Counted from the first letter of the stretch, positions 32,381 through 44,497 are shown. The stretch is DNA of 64,000 bases from Heterohyrax brucei (GCA_028571685.1 CM053154.1:18942001-19006000), one strand, 5' to 3'. Program-made: numbers and translations. The notes: generated by a model not told the origin, from the sequence alone.

Positions 32381-34609
32381 CTAGTAGAAAAGAAGGAAAG
32401 ACGAAACACATCAGCTAAGCAGACAAACAGTAACTACTGTTGCACTTTGTGTAACTTGGTCATGGCTCCCCCAGGCAATGACAAATCCCCCACATGCTGC
32501 TGCTGCTGTTACTACCACCACTGTCCCTCAGCCCTAGACTCCCATTGCCAAAAAGTGGGAAAGAAGATAAACCTCAGGTCTATGGAAATATCCAACCCTT
32601 CAACTCTACACCAATTTCTGGAGGAGACACTGCACTATCTAAGCATTTTCATTATCTACTTTTTTTTTCCAATTCAAACTCCCCAGGCTTAGCTCATCTT
32701 TCAGCAGCCAGGCCTTTTACTTCCCTGCTCTAAGGTATAGGAACATGAGGTGCCCAGATGTACTGGCTGTTGACATTGCACGGAGCCTGAGGCCAAGCGT
32801 GCGGCTCCCTGCTCATCCCTGGCTTCCTGCTCTCTGCAGTCCTAGGCTTGGATGGTCACTGCAGGGCAAATGTTCAGGGACAAGCCTGGCCACTATGTTA
32901 CCTCTCACCTTGGGCTCACTGCCTGAAATATTCATTTTCTTCATCATAAGGGGGCCTAGGTTTCTTAGCAGCTTGATTGACTGTTAAATGAAAGTCAGGC
33001 CTTTTTGTTTGGTGTGGGGTTTTTGTTGATTTGTTTTTTGGAGCCTATCATGATTAATTCCTCTCTAGCCTGCTGTCTCCATGAGTGAGCTACAATACTT
33101 GGCACCTCCCTTTGGCCCCCTTTCCCTTCCTGTCATCCAGCCCCACTTTGGGAAAAACATTCTCTTCCCTCTGAGCATCACTGAACACCTCCTGTCTACA
33201 GGTGATAGTGGACCATCTCATCAAACTGTCCAGAGATTAGAGTTTTGTATAATAGTAATGCTGTTTGCTTAAACTACTCAGTTCCTCCTAAACTATCTGT
33301 CTGAGCCAAATTGAAAAATAAAGCACAAAAGAGAAAAAATAAGTAAATGAAACTAATCAATTTTTTCACTACCAAACTATTACTCTTAAGCTAAAGAGAC
33401 ATTACCAGAATGTTCCACCGGTATTACCATTACTGTAACTAATTCTGTATGGTAGCACCTTGTCCTTCTCAAAGCACTTTCATATCTACCAACTCCTTTA
33501 GTTTTCTATAACCACACACAAAGGAAAGCAGAATAGGAATTATTAGTTCCATTTGGCAAGCGGGGAGTAGATATGACACTGGTGTCAGATGACACTAGAA
33601 ATGAAGTCTTGTCAACTTGTCCTTCTCCAGTGCATGCATTCCCAGTTTATCCTACAAAGTCAGCTGAAAACATGGCAAAATCCCTCAAAAACCATCATCT
33701 TGAAGCCAGCTAAGCATAGAGCACAGTCCCATCTTACAGGTGAACAAAATGAAACAGGAAGGATCACTTCTTGGCTAGCATAAATCATGCAAACAGCTAG
33801 CCAAGACACACCCTACTCCACTTTATCGCCCAAGTGGAAGATGTTTTTCCATCTGCAAGCTGGATGGCAATGTGACTCCTATCAATAAGAGAACTGCACA
33901 TTTTCTTGCCCTGTCCCACAGTGATGCAGAAAAGCAAAGAGTGTGAATATACAGATTATTGTTTATATGCTGGGATTGTGGGCTTGTGTTGAGAAATTTT
34001 GCAGTCTGAGCTTCGCAGTTTTGGTTTCCTTCAAGGTAGCAGGGAAATGAGCCTGATCCTCTCACTGGACCCTCCGAGTGGCCATCTCACTGGCCATCGG
34101 AATGAGCTCCTGAGAAATAAGCAAACAGCCAGAGAAGAGCAAAAGGACAAGGATCCTTCAGAGCGATGTGAAAGAGATGGGCCGCGACTCGGTAGCCAAA
34201 AAACTGACCAAGTACAATAAATGCTCAGTCTACCCACTCATTTGATCATTAATTCAATAGCAATCAATTACAACAATTCTTGACTGACCTTGAGGTGAGG
34301 ATTACATCATGCTTCACTGGCTTCTAGTCCTGTGCCTTCTCGGGCAAATACCTGTAGACAAGAATGCAAGTGGTATCTGGGTAAGTATAGACCAAGGAGA
34401 CTCTACTGGGGGACAGAGCAGAGAGAAAATGTGATACTGAAGGAGAGGCTGGAGTAGGTAGGACCTTCTTAAATACCAGCCCCTCAGGAATCTAAGACAG
34501 GGGATTGCTATGGCATTTTCAACAGTTCTTAAAACACAAACCCCCAGCTAGGTAAGTTTAGGGTCGAGACATTCTGGGGTATAAAGGAAGAACTGGGCCA
34601 CAGAGATGT
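32381..34609. other. Mostly unique sequence, no gene recognised
   Basis: About 2.2 kb. Only a weak MIR-like patch (33540-33600, ATTAGTTCCATTTGGCAAGC) is suspected. Frames of up to 104 codons have no domain. Confidence 0.42.
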
Positions 34610-34712
34610 TTTGTCTCTGCAGGTTCTTAGCTGTGGGCCTTGAGCAGTTTCCTTAAGCTCTCTGGTCCTTTCTCATTTGCAAAGCTAAGGGGTAAGGACT
34701 AGATTTTTCCTA
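34610..34712 (+). repeat. MIR-like fragment
   Basis: CTTGAGCAGTTTCCTTAAGC, then CTCTGGTCCTTTCTCATTTG and CAAAGCTAAGGGG match the MIR 3' half. Confidence 0.48.
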
Positions 34713-35934
34713 AAGACATTCCTGATTCTGATCAACAGGGAGTCAAGGTTATTCTTGTACAAGGTCACATACCTTTCTCACTGTAACTTCAGTTTATTTT
34801 TGCTATGGTGTCAACTGGCCTTGGTCTTCCCAACATAACGCTCAGCCTCCACTCCTACCTACTCCATGGCTCCAGGGCCTCCCCACTTGGTTCCCTCTAG
34901 GGAAGCAACAGCAGGGGCCTTCCTGGTATGACTCACAGAAAGATTGTTGGGGTGGGTGGGGCAAGGGCATGGGATAGGATCAATCTTATCAGAACCAGCT
35001 GATTCCAGCCACTCCTAAGGCCACAGTTGCATCCTCTAGAAGGGAGAGCAATTGAATGGAGTTCTTGGGAAGCACACTAAGAATTTCGTTCTAGAAAGAT
35101 CCTTCCCTGAAGAGGCCCACGCCAAGACATGGGACCTACAGAAATAACAACTGAAGAACCCTTCACCGAAGTTTCCAAAGACCACCATCGCCTTTGGTAC
35201 AGACTCATCAAACATTCAGGAAAGGACTTATGCGTGTCCAACACTGCCCTAGACCCTGCAGCCACCCCACCTCACCTAACCTCACCACACCTCCACTGTG
35301 TGACTGAGGCAACTTTGTGACTATGAGAAGCTAAAACATCCTCCCAGGGGCTCATAGCAGATTCGGGGCCGAGCCAACATCCCAGCCCAGGTGCTTCTGA
35401 ACCAAAAGACTGCTGTGGACTGTAGCTAAAGCAATGTCAGAAAGAGGTCCTGGTAGAGATCAGATTTCCTAAAGGCACAGGGGGCAGCCAGAGGATGGAG
35501 TAAAGGCACAGGCAGAGGAAAGCCCTGAAAGAAAAATCGGTAGAAGCCTGTGCCAGGGAGACTGCCCATAAGTAGACAGTAAGGTCTAAGGGGGAAGGCC
35601 ATCTAGTGTAGGACACTGCCTTCCGTTTACCCCTTGACTCCTACCACCCATCAACCCAGCATAGCTAAAGTTGTCCCAAAGGTTGAGGCTTGGGACACTG
35701 GCACCAATTCTTGTATCTCAGGGATGACCACTGTTTGTACTTGCTCAGAATGTATCTTATACAAGTGCAAATACCAAGGGAGAGGGCACTTCACCTGAAA
35801 ATCCATGTGTCCACAGGACTGTGTCTGACCGTGGCAGGTGACTTTTCTAATTCATGCAAAGGTAGCAAATGAGCAAGCTGTGATTCCACTTGAAGGAGTG
35901 CCCAGAAATAAGACAACCCGAATGCTCCTTAGAA
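34713..35934. other. Unique sequence, no gene recognised
   Basis: Repeat-free 1.2 kb with no coding similarity recognised. Confidence 0.45.
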
Positions 35935-36205
35935 GTGAGGATGAGACTTCAAACAGCTGACTTTGAACATGTCATCAGGAAGGACCCATCACTACTAGAA
36001 AAAGGGCATCACATTTGATGAAATAGAGGGTCAGCAACAGAGAGGAAAACTCGCAGTGAGATGGACTGACACAATAACCACAACAATGAACTTTAACATG
36101 GCAGTGACTGTGATGATGATGTAGGACTGGACAATGTTTCATTCTGTTATCCATAAGGTCACCATTGGCCAGTGCCGACCCAAGAGCAACTAACGGCAAC
36201 AACCC
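35935..36205 (+). mobile_element. RTE/BovB-type LINE, 3' end fragment (copy F)
   Basis: Sense, about 270 bp: CATGTCATCAGGAAGGACCC, GAGATGGACTGACACAATAA, CAACAATGAACTTTAACATG, GTTTCATTCTGTTATCCATA and the terminus ACTAACGGCAACAACC. Only the last C-terminal codons and the 3' UTR remain. Confidence 0.8.
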
Positions 36206-36370
36206 ATTTATTCCATTAACAATAGCTGAGCATCAGCTCTGGCCAGGCACCGTGCTCCACACTAGGGATGCGAAGATGAGGGAAACACGGCTTTGCTTTC
36301 AAGGAGCTGAAGGTTTAGTAGGGGACACGGGCAATCACAGAGCGCAGAGAAGCAGTGACACAGGCCCAGG
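36206..36370 (+). repeat. Ancient mammalian repeat, L2/MIR-like
   Basis: GGCCAGGCACCGTGCTCCAC, GGGATGCGAAGATGAGGGAA, AGGAGCTGAAGGTTTAGTAG resemble the start of the same repeat as at 23.7 kb. Weak. Confidence 0.38.
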
Positions 36371-38654
36371 GAATCTCTCGTGACCACTCGTCTCCATTTT
36401 GTCTCCTCCTCATTCGCCTTTATTTGGCAAATCAGAATGGGAACTCGCCACTTCCACCCTACCAGCTGTTTCCCTTTGCCTCACCTCCAGCCTCCTGTGA
36501 CCCCAGCTGGTCACCCTTCAACCCCAGGTGTAGCCAAAAGGTCCTTTGTCTCTGGGGATTATGGGAAATTCCTTCCTTCCTCCCTGCTTGGGGACCTGCC
36601 ACTCTTAATAGGTTCAATATTTGATTGTCTACAGATGGAAAGTCAATTCTCAAAAAATAAGGGCTCTGGGTCTGAACTGTTTCTTTAAGTTGCTCCAAGT
36701 CTCCACAGGATCCCAGGCCAAGATGTTAGGCTGAACCCCAAATCAATCAGGCCCCAGGCTACAGAAAAAGTGGCTCAAAATGCAGAGTGTACTGTCAAAT
36801 ACTAGGTATGTTGCATCCTTTCCAGAATATGGATGCCCTTTGTCCTGGATCAGTTTTGAGAACAGAGCAGACTTCAGTCCGAGGTGGCTAGATCTTTTTA
36901 AGGATATTTTAAAGTGACAGCAACAATAATACAAAAGCATCTCAGTTAGCATTTTCAGGCGGCCAGTTTATGGAAATCTATTTTCTGGAAAGTTCTCCCA
37001 TTCACCGAAGTATGGTGTGACCGCTCTGGCCTCACCCTCTCCTTACTTACAGGGTCTTACCAAAAACCAGGTGACCTGAGAGAGAAAGGACCAGGCGCCT
37101 ATGAGAAAAGTGGAACCAGGACTTTTTGGCTGGTTTTTCCAGAAAGCTACCAAGTAAGAAGACAGAGCCCACTCCTTCCCTATCACACAAGGTTCACAAA
37201 GGCCGTGCTGAAAAAGGAGCACGCTGGCCAGACCTACAGACCCACCATTATCAGAGGCCTCAGGTAGACCAGGTACTGGGGTCAAAGCTGTCGTTCAGTC
37301 AGTGACAAGCCAACTGTCACCAAGAAGGGGTAACAGTCACTCATAAGCCCTGATAACTGAGCCCCAGGAACTCCAGTTATGAAAACAAAGCCACCCAACA
37401 AAGACGTTCTCCCTCTGCTGCCTTGAGCAACATATCACTTTGGATAGACAAGACACAGTAACTGAACATCATAATAATAACAAACAATAGAAACAAAAGA
37501 AATAATAACTGAACATACCCACCTCCCCAGGAGGACCCCAGGACTTCAGGCACAGATTTCTGCAGCCTCTGCCTTCCTCTGACCCTGAGTCTCTGATCTT
37601 CCTCTCCTGGTTGCAAGGGCAGAATGGCAAAGAAGAGACATACCCACCTTCAAGAGGGGCCTACAAAAGTCAGCTGCACTGCTATAAGTGGCACACTGTG
37701 ATATTTGCAAGTGTAAGCAAGTCCGCAAAGAATTCATAGTTGATGAAATGTTTCACGAGGCCTGAACAACAGATTGGCTTCATGGAGTAGAAACAATAAA
37801 AAAAAGCCATGAGAAATAATAACAGCTAGCATTTATTGAGTGAGCACTTACTATCTGCAAAACTGGAATATCAGAGTCCTCACAGAAGACTCAGAGAAGA
37901 GGCTTTGAAAGAAGAGTTTGAAACGGTGTAGAAACAGCCTTCCTAGCAAGCAACAAAGGCCTAGCAGTAGGAACGGAGGGCCCAGGAGTGCGACTGCTAC
38001 AAAGGCCTTTCTGGAGGAAAGCATACCAGCCCCAGGTCGGGGTCTCACCTGCAAGACCCGAGCAAGACCAAGGTCCTGCCTTCCTCACTGTGCAAGGCAA
38101 GCTCACTCTGGCAGTCACTTCAGTGTCCAGGTCCCTTTATAGGGCTGTTGAGCCCAGGGCTGAGCAAGGCAGAAAGGTTTTGACAGTTCCATTTCATTCT
38201 ATTCTAAACAAGAGATAAAATGAAATAGGCACCCGGGAGTGGTCTGAATTAACAACGCAAACCCAAGGACCAGCTGCGTCCCAGAGAGGGGGAAGCAAGT
38301 TTCCTGCTCTCGGCTGTACCTCCTTTCGGCAGCATGATATTAACACTTATGAAATACAGCCACAAAGGCAGGCAGTATTTCAGGGACGAGAAAGGTACTT
38401 CCATACTCGGTGAAAAACGCGCAGCCTATTAATCAGCTGCATAAGCCTGAGTTTCAGCTATCTGCAGGAGTCTCAAGGTTAATGAAACCATTACGTATGC
38501 ATGGGTGTTGTGGGAGGGGTGGAAATGGGAAAGGGATAATTGACAACTCTGTCCAGCTAGCTTCGCTGTGTGGGCTATCCTTACCTGACAATACTTATCA
38601 AAATCAGGTATGTGGGTGGAAGGCGGAAGGTGGAGGGATGGGTCTCCTGGAGTG
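36371..38654. other. Mostly unique sequence, no gene recognised
   Basis: Long repeat-poor stretch. The segment 38400-38640 is balanced, with homeodomain-like words (CCTATTAATCAGCTGC, AACCATTACGTATGCATGG). A short MIR-like patch (TAGCATTTATTGAGTGAGCA) lies at 37827. Frames up to 102 codons have no recognisable domain. Confidence 0.4.
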
Positions 38655-38718
38655 TATATGTGTGTGTGTGTGCGTGCTTGCGTGAGCATGTATGTATGTG
38701 CACTCACGTGTGTGTAAC
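38655..38718. repeat. TG-rich microsatellite
   Basis: Imperfect (TG)n tract with CG and CA interruptions; alternating purine-pyrimidine. Confidence 0.85.
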
Positions 38719-39396
38719 CACGCTAATGAGAACAATTATATTTGCCCATATGGAACCCATTAGCCATGATTATGACGACAGGCTCTCCTACCCTTAATGC
38801 TATCAGGACTAGCCTCCCCCCTATTACCCAGGCCACCTTCCACATCTCCTCTACAAAGCCGAGGAGACGGTTTCCTGTCATCTAAGCCATGTCTCCCCCT
38901 CTCTCCGCCTCTCCCCCTCTCCAGCCATTGTAAACTCCCTCACCCCATCTCAATTACAAGAGCCCTAATAGACCCTCCCGTCCCAAGCCGCAGACTCCCG
39001 CAGGTGTTTAAGAGGCAGAGCGCGGGGGACAGCCAGCTGACCTGTGCAGTCACGGTTCTTACATTGGCTCTGGCCGGCTCGTGGCACAAGGCCTGCATCT
39101 TGCAGGTGTTCTGCAATTATCTGGGCCCGGTTACATCACCACTTCTTTGGGTGGATGGAAAAAATAAATAAGACACATTAAAAGAGTTCTTATTGCAACA
39201 TAGAAGAAGCCTGAGAGACATGTAAGACCTTAAATGGAATGCTTGCATCTTTCTTTTCAGCCTTTGGCTTCAAGAATGAAACCTCTCCCAGCTGCCCCCA
39301 GATTCAAGACAAGCAGATGACCTGGGGTGCTGCTGCCTGGCTGAAGAATTCGATAAAGTTGTGCAGACTCCTCGTCTTGGGTTTCCTCCTTCTTTC
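38719..39396. other. Unique sequence, partly CpG-containing
   Basis: No repeat recognised. The interval 38970-39090 has more CpG than its surroundings (CCCGTCCCAAGCCGCAG, AGAGCGCGGGGGACAGCC). A 124-codon frame at 38797-39171 overlaps this but shows no domain. It is noted as the least implausible chance ORF here; I do not call it a gene. Confidence 0.35.
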
Positions 39397-39742
39397 AGCA
39401 TTGCTGCCATCGAGATGGCCACTGACTCCTGGTCACCCAGTGCACACTCTGACTAAACACTGCCTGGCCCCGTGACATCCCTGTGATCGGTTGTAGATCA
39501 GATGTCTCTGATCCACAGGGTTTTCACTGACTGATTTTCTGAAGTAGATCCTTAGGCCTTTCTTCCTAGACCGCTTTAGTCTGGAAATTCTGCTGAAACC
39601 CATTCAAGCATCACAGCGACGCACACGCCTTCACTGATGGATGGGTAGTGTTAGTACGTAAGGTACGCTGGCTGGAAATCAAAATCCAGGTCTCTCGCAT
39701 AGAAGGCAAAGATTCTACCACTGAACTGCCAGTGTCCCCAGA
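39397..39742 (-). repeat. AfroSINE-related long SINE with second tRNA-like head
   Basis: Antisense, the most complete of the three copies here: start ATTGCTGCCATCGAGATGGC, middle GGGTTTTCACTGACTGATTT and AGGCCTTTCTTCCTAGACCG, then the tRNA-like module GGAAATCAAAATCCAGGTCT, CTCGCATAGAAGGC and ATTCTACCACTGAACTGCCA. Confidence 0.75.
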
Positions 39743-40269
39743 CCCCTCTGCCCTGACACAGTGATTGTCTCCTCCCCTAAGGACCTATTCCCTGACCACC
39801 CCTGACCCTACCCTGTCAACTAGAAGGACAGAGGCTTGAGATAACAGCAGTCAGCAGGGACACTAAAAATGAAAACTGAAGAGGGAGTTGGATTTTTCCC
39901 CAAAAAACATCAAAGAAGCCACTATGAGTGAAGTCAGAACACTCATTTTACGGTCTAGTTTAGGCTTTGTTGATGTGGAATGTCAGGGGTACGCACCATG
40001 AGTCTCAGGGTTCGGGTCCTCCAGGGCAGAGAGAGCTTCCCCTTGGTGTGTCTGAGATATTGCTGCCCTCAGCATCCGAGGCCACCGGCCCCGGTATAAC
40101 ACCTCCCACCGGGAGAAGCTTCTCCATGCACCGTGGTGTGGCAGCCACTAGAATTATCTTTATGCGCAATAAGACGTGAAGAAGAAGGCTGGCGAGCAAT
40201 GCACCGAAGTCCTCATTTGACCCTGTTACACATCTCTCTTCATCTCCTTTTTCTCATGCTTAGGGTGTC
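39743..40269. other. Unique sequence, no gene recognised
   Basis: No repeat or coding similarity recognised. Confidence 0.45.
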
Positions 40270-40368
40270 AAGGAACCCAGGTGGTGCTGCGGTGAAGAGC
40301 TTAGATTGCTAACCCGAAGGTTGGCAGTTTGAATCCACCAACCACTGCTTGGAAATCCTACGGAGATG
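40270..40368 (+). repeat. AfroSINE, 3'-truncated
   Basis: Sense head (GGAACCCAGGTGGTGCTGCG; B box GGCAGTTTGAATCCACC) and the start of the body (TGCTTGGAAATCCTACGGAG). The tail is missing. Confidence 0.75.
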
Positions 40369-40389
40369 TCAAAGTCATTAGGAGTTTTA

Positions 40390-40555
40390 TCTGGGCCAAC
40401 AAAGTCCTAGTTTGAAACATCTAGGACAAGGAGGTCCAGAGAGTTCCATGACCTGCCTGAGGTCATATAGCTCTGTGATGGCTGACCTGGGATTAGAATT
40501 CAGGCTTCTTGGCTCCCAACTGAAGTCTCCACTAACTGCTTCTGACTTGAGCAGC
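40390..40555 (+). repeat. MIR-like fragment
   Basis: CATGACCTGCCTGAGGTCAT, ATAGCTCTGTGATGGCTGAC, GGGATTAGAATTCAGGCTTC and CCACTAACTGCTTCTGAC follow MIR order. Confidence 0.58.
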
Positions 40556-40942
40556 CTTTTTCATTGTTCCACGGCACGTGGGAGCCTTTCTCCTGGTCCC
40601 TCCCTGTCTCACTCTCCTGTCTGTTTCTGACTAGCAAGTGTTGATCTGAACTTGCAGGTCACAAATCTGAACAACCAAAGCATCAGGAAGACATCTAAGT
40701 TAGAGAGCTTTCAAGAGCTCAGAGGAGATGGTAGAAGCAGATACTTAACCGTGCCATTCTTGGCTATAAGCAGAGGAAGACACAAGGCATTCTCAGAATG
40801 ACAGCGCTCTGAGGGTCCACTTTGTATCACAGCGAAGGCCCACATAAGCTGCCACAGATCTTGTTGTATGACTCGGGAAAATCTGGCCCCTGAGGTTCAT
40901 GATTTTTCATAGCACACTGACACCTGGATTGCCACAGGACCC
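40556..40942. other. Unique sequence, no gene recognised
   Basis: No repeat or coding similarity recognised. Confidence 0.45.
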
Positions 40943-41708
40943 AAAACAAACCCATAGCCCTACAGTCAATTCCAGTTCATACGAAGGCTGACAACTAAGT
41001 TTGCAAACTCATCCTACTCATCCTAGCAAAAGGTCTACATACCTCATTGCTGACTGTCATTATGGTCACCTTTGAAGTACTCTCCTTGGGAAGCTATGCA
41101 CCAACATCAGCACCTGGTTCACCCTTGAAAGCAATTTTGGAACTCTTTTTCTGGAAGGGTCATCTTAGCTGTCGTCATATTACACTTGATGTCCTGAATG
41201 TCATCAAAATGTCTTCCTTTCAAAGTTTCCTTTATCTTCAGGTAAAGAAAAAAGTCAATGGGGGCTCAATCAGGTGAGTAGGGAGGGTATTTCAATGTAG
41301 TTATTTACTGGCTAAAAACTCTCACAGACACCTATAAAGTCTGTAAACTTGCCACGGTGCCACCATGCACAATGGCCATTCCAGAAAAAATTCTAAAGTT
41401 GCTTTGAAGGGTGGACTAGGCACTGGCATTGGTGTATGGCTTCCTAAAGGAGTACTTTGAAGGTGAACATGGTGATATTCAGCAATGAGATATGTAGCAC
41501 TTAGAAGAATTAAGTTCGCAGACTTAACTGTTGGACCTCATAGGCACCTATAGGGCAGAATAGAACTGCCCCACAGGGTTTGTAAGGCTGCAGTCTTGAT
41601 GGAAACAGACTGCCACATCTTTCTCCCATGTACTAGCTGTCAGGTTAAAACCTCTCACCTTTCAGGCAGCAGCTGAGTGTTTTAACTGTTGAACCACAAG
41701 GCTTCTTC
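40943..41708 (-). repeat. AfroSINE split by a mariner-type element
   Basis: The antisense SINE tail (CATAGCCCTACAGTCAATTC up to AGTTCATA at 40981) breaks off. It resumes after the mariner-type element with GGCACCTATAGGGCAGAATA at 41543, then the long-variant middle (AAACAGACTGCCACATCTTT) and head (ACTGTTGAACCACAAGGC). Removing the insertion restores normal SINE order. Confidence 0.85.
40982..41540 (-). mobile_element. Mariner-type foldback element, copy 2
   Basis: A 559-bp insertion flanked by TA on each side (40980-40981 and 41541-41542), the target duplication expected of Tc1/mariner elements. Terminal repeats: CGAAGGCTGACAACTAAGTT on the left, and the reverse complement of the right end, TGAGGTCCAACAGTTAAGTC. 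The left long arm is antisense transposase 3' sequence (41030-41320). The right arm (41371-41501) is an inverted repeat of 41030-41163. A 76-codon plus-strand frame here is a shadow. Confidence 0.88.
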
Positions 41709-42774
41709 CACGGGACACAGGAACTGTAAACTCAGAGTGAGCTGGCCTTGATGTGGGCAGTTGAAAGGCCCCATGTAGCACCACATATATCCCTTTTCCA
41801 AGCAAATTCCAAAACTGGACACTGGGAGACAGGTAAGGCTCTGAGGTGAGGAGCACTATGACAGTTCCCATCAGTCCGCACTTACAACTCTGATTGAACA
41901 TGGTCACTGTGGTTAAACATGGGAAGTTATTATTTTTCTTATGATTATGTGAAAGCAGACAATCCAAATCAATTTTGCATGCCCACCTATGGGCAATTCC
42001 ATCTGCTCTCCTCACCCTGTGACAGCACACTCCTCCTTTTCACTTTTTACTTGTAGTATCCTCTGAACAAACACTTGTCCCCTCCTTTCCACTCCTCTGC
42101 TGTCTACAAAGATACCGGTAGGACATTCTCCTATAAGTATATAAAACCATAAAGTACACATGCCATATGCTCATACTGTGTCCAGAGATGGTTATTTGGG
42201 GCACTGTCCACATGGAATGTTTTTCCCTCTGCAAATAAAGAGCTTCCATCCCCATGGATAGCTGGCTTAATGTGATTAGTGTCCAGGATAAATCAAGAGA
42301 TAATGGCCAATTTGTTCTAATTGTTCGCTGGAGAGGAGGGACATGAGGGCTGGATCACTCTTACTCCAAGTCAAAAAAATTAGCAGGTCCCACATAAACT
42401 GCCATTTCCGTATCTCAGAACCAGTTTGATGCATATTTCATCCAAACTGTAGCTAATGACCATTTGGAGATCTGATGGGGAATAACATTGTAGCTACATG
42501 TGCTTTCCTTTTCAGGATATTTCAAAGGAACTCCATATACATGCCCATTGATGATACACAAGCTGAGAGATGGGCACTTCCTAGACAGTTGGTAAAAATT
42601 AAAATTGAAACAAACGTTCTGAATAAGAATTGGCCAAGTGCTATCAAGGTGGATCCAAGAATAACAATTGGACAAATGTATATCAAAGACCTTAAAAATG
42701 CATACATTTTCTGCTTCAGCAATTAAAAGACTTTTAGTCTAAGGTCATTATCACAAATGTTTACAAAAGCCCAT
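41709..42774. other. Unique sequence, no gene recognised
   Basis: A 122-codon minus frame (41662-42030) begins in the SINE. An 83-codon plus frame (42475-42726, MGNNIVATCAFLFRIFQ...) has no recognisable family. Neither is called. Confidence 0.42.
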
Positions 42775-43550
42775 AAACGTGAATCTTCATCACAGCAGTT
42801 ATGCATAGTAGAAAATAAATAAAAATAACCAAACGTCCAATAATAAGCATCTACTCTTTTTAATAATTACATATTGGTATGGAAAGGTTGAAGTGGGGAA
42901 TTAAAAATTCCTATTTACTTCTTAAACATAGACTTATTATACAATCCTATACATCCACTCTTAGGTATGCATCTAAAAGGATTGGAAGCAGGGACTAAGA
43001 CAAATACATGTGCCCCAATGCTCATTGTAGCACTATCCACAATAGCCAAAAAGCAGAAATGACCCAACAGTCCATCAACAGAAGGATGGATTAACAAAAT
43101 GTGGTATGCACATACAAGGGAATATTATTGACCTAGAAAGGGAAATCAAGTTCTGATGCATGTTACGGCATGGTTAAATCTTGAAAACATCATGCTGATT
43201 GACATAAATCAGTCACAAGAGGGTACATATTACATGATCCTACTTAGATGAAATACCTAGACTTGGCAAATGCAGAGAGATGAAGATTTATGAATGTTTA
43301 CCAGAGGTTAAGGGAGCAGAGAATGGGCAGTTATTGCTTAAGGGGTAGTGAGCTTCCTTTTGCGGTGATGAATAATTTTTGGAAATCAATAATGTAATGG
43401 TTTTCTAATACATTTACTAAAAAATGTTGGTGACTGTGAAAACCGTCTTGGAGCTATGTACTTAGAAAATGATTAAATGGGCAAATTTTCATCATACATA
43501 TATTACCATAATAAAACATTTAAAATATTCTATTAAAACAGGGAATTTTT
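42775..43550 (+). mobile_element. Old L1 LINE 3' end
   Basis: Sense L1: CTCATTGTAGCACTATCCAC, AATAGCCAAAAAGCAGAAAT, AGAAGGATGGATTAACAAAA, GGGAATATTATTGACCTAGA, GTTACGGCATGGTTAAATCT, CCATAATAAAACATTTAAAA. This is the classic ORF2-end and 3' UTR order of an old mammalian L1. The first 100 bp (AGCAGTTATGCATAGTAGAA) look like a second, partly duplicated L1 piece. No frame is open. Confidence 0.75.
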
Positions 43551-43566
43551 TTTCACAGTTGTAAGT

Positions 43567-44078
43567 TGTCATGGACTGAATTGTGTCCCCCCAAAAATAT
43601 GTGTAGCCATGTGGCTGGGCCGTGATTCCCAATATTTTGATTGTCCTCCATTTTGTGATTTTCCTCTGCTGTATGTTAAAGGATTAGGGTGGGACTGTAA
43701 ATCCTTTCATAAGTTTACCGCCTTGCTCCACTGTAAAGGGAGTTTCCTTGGAGTGCAGCTTGCCTCCTTAATCCTTTCATCCTACAAGAAATAAAAGGAA
43801 AGGGAAGCAAACACAGAACTGGGAACCTCACACCATCAAGCAAGCAGCACCAGGAGAAGAACGTGTCCTTCAGACCTGAGGTTCCTGTGCCAAGATGCTC
43901 CCTGCACAAAGACTGATGCAGTACTGGACTTTCCTTCAGAGCCCACAAAGGGGAGAGCCTTCCCCTGGACCTGAATTTGGACTTGTAGCCTACCAGACCG
44001 TGTAAGAATAAACCTCCCTTTGTTAAAGCCATCCACTCTGTGGTATTTCTGTTAGAGCAGCACTAGCTGACTGAAACA
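43567..44078 (+). mobile_element. Solo LTR of an endogenous retrovirus (ERVL-like)
   Basis: A 512-bp unit beginning TGTCATGGACTGAATTGTGT and ending TAGCTGACTGAAACA (TG...CA). It is flanked by a perfect 5-bp direct repeat TAAGT (43562-43566 and 44079-44083). A polyadenylation-like AATAAA is at 44009-44014 (AGAATAAACCTCCC). The landmarks near the end (CTCTGTGGTATTTCTGTTAG) are those of ERVL/MaLR-type LTRs. No internal proviral sequence is present, so it is a solo LTR. The family is uncertain. Confidence 0.8.
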
Positions 44079-44083
44079 TAAGT

Positions 44084-44497
44084 TAAAAAAATAAAAGAGT
44101 TTCTATGATACTATAGCAATTTTATAAAATCTATGTATATGTGTGTTTATGCTAGGTATATGCTTAAAGTGTCTACCTGAAGGTCACGCTCAGGTTTTTC
44201 TTTATTTGCTATAATAAATACATACTGCTTTTATAATCAGATGTGAAAATTAAAAAAATAAAATAAATTTCCTCAGCTATGAGTACAGTAGATGGTAGAG
44301 AAAATGGCACCTTTGTTATTATTGTTATTTTAAATCCCACACCCTCAACTTTCAATTTTTTTTCAAATATCAGATCTTGTTTAATCAATATCTGATGGCA
44401 ATGAAACCCATCCAAGACATACATTAGTGGTAGCATGTACAAGCTAAGTAAGTTTCCAGGTAAAACCAAATCTTCACATTCTTCACTTGTAAGAAAA
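44084..44497. other. AT-rich sequence, no gene recognised
   Basis: AT-rich DNA between the solo LTR and a mariner-type element. Nothing assignable. Confidence 0.45.

Noticed and set aside
38797..39171. 124-codon plus-strand frame over a CpG-containing segment
   Set aside because: Considered as an exon because of local CpG, but there is no recognisable domain and the residue pattern is that of Pro/Ser/Leu chance ORFs.
39640..39740. tRNA gene on the minus strand
   Set aside because: The tRNA-like module is part of a long SINE found three times in the window; arms are mutated and no intact cloverleaf is supported.
42475..42726. 83-codon plus-strand frame with balanced composition
   Set aside because: It looked protein-like but matches no family I know, has no splice context I can defend, and an opposing 86-codon frame covers the same interval.
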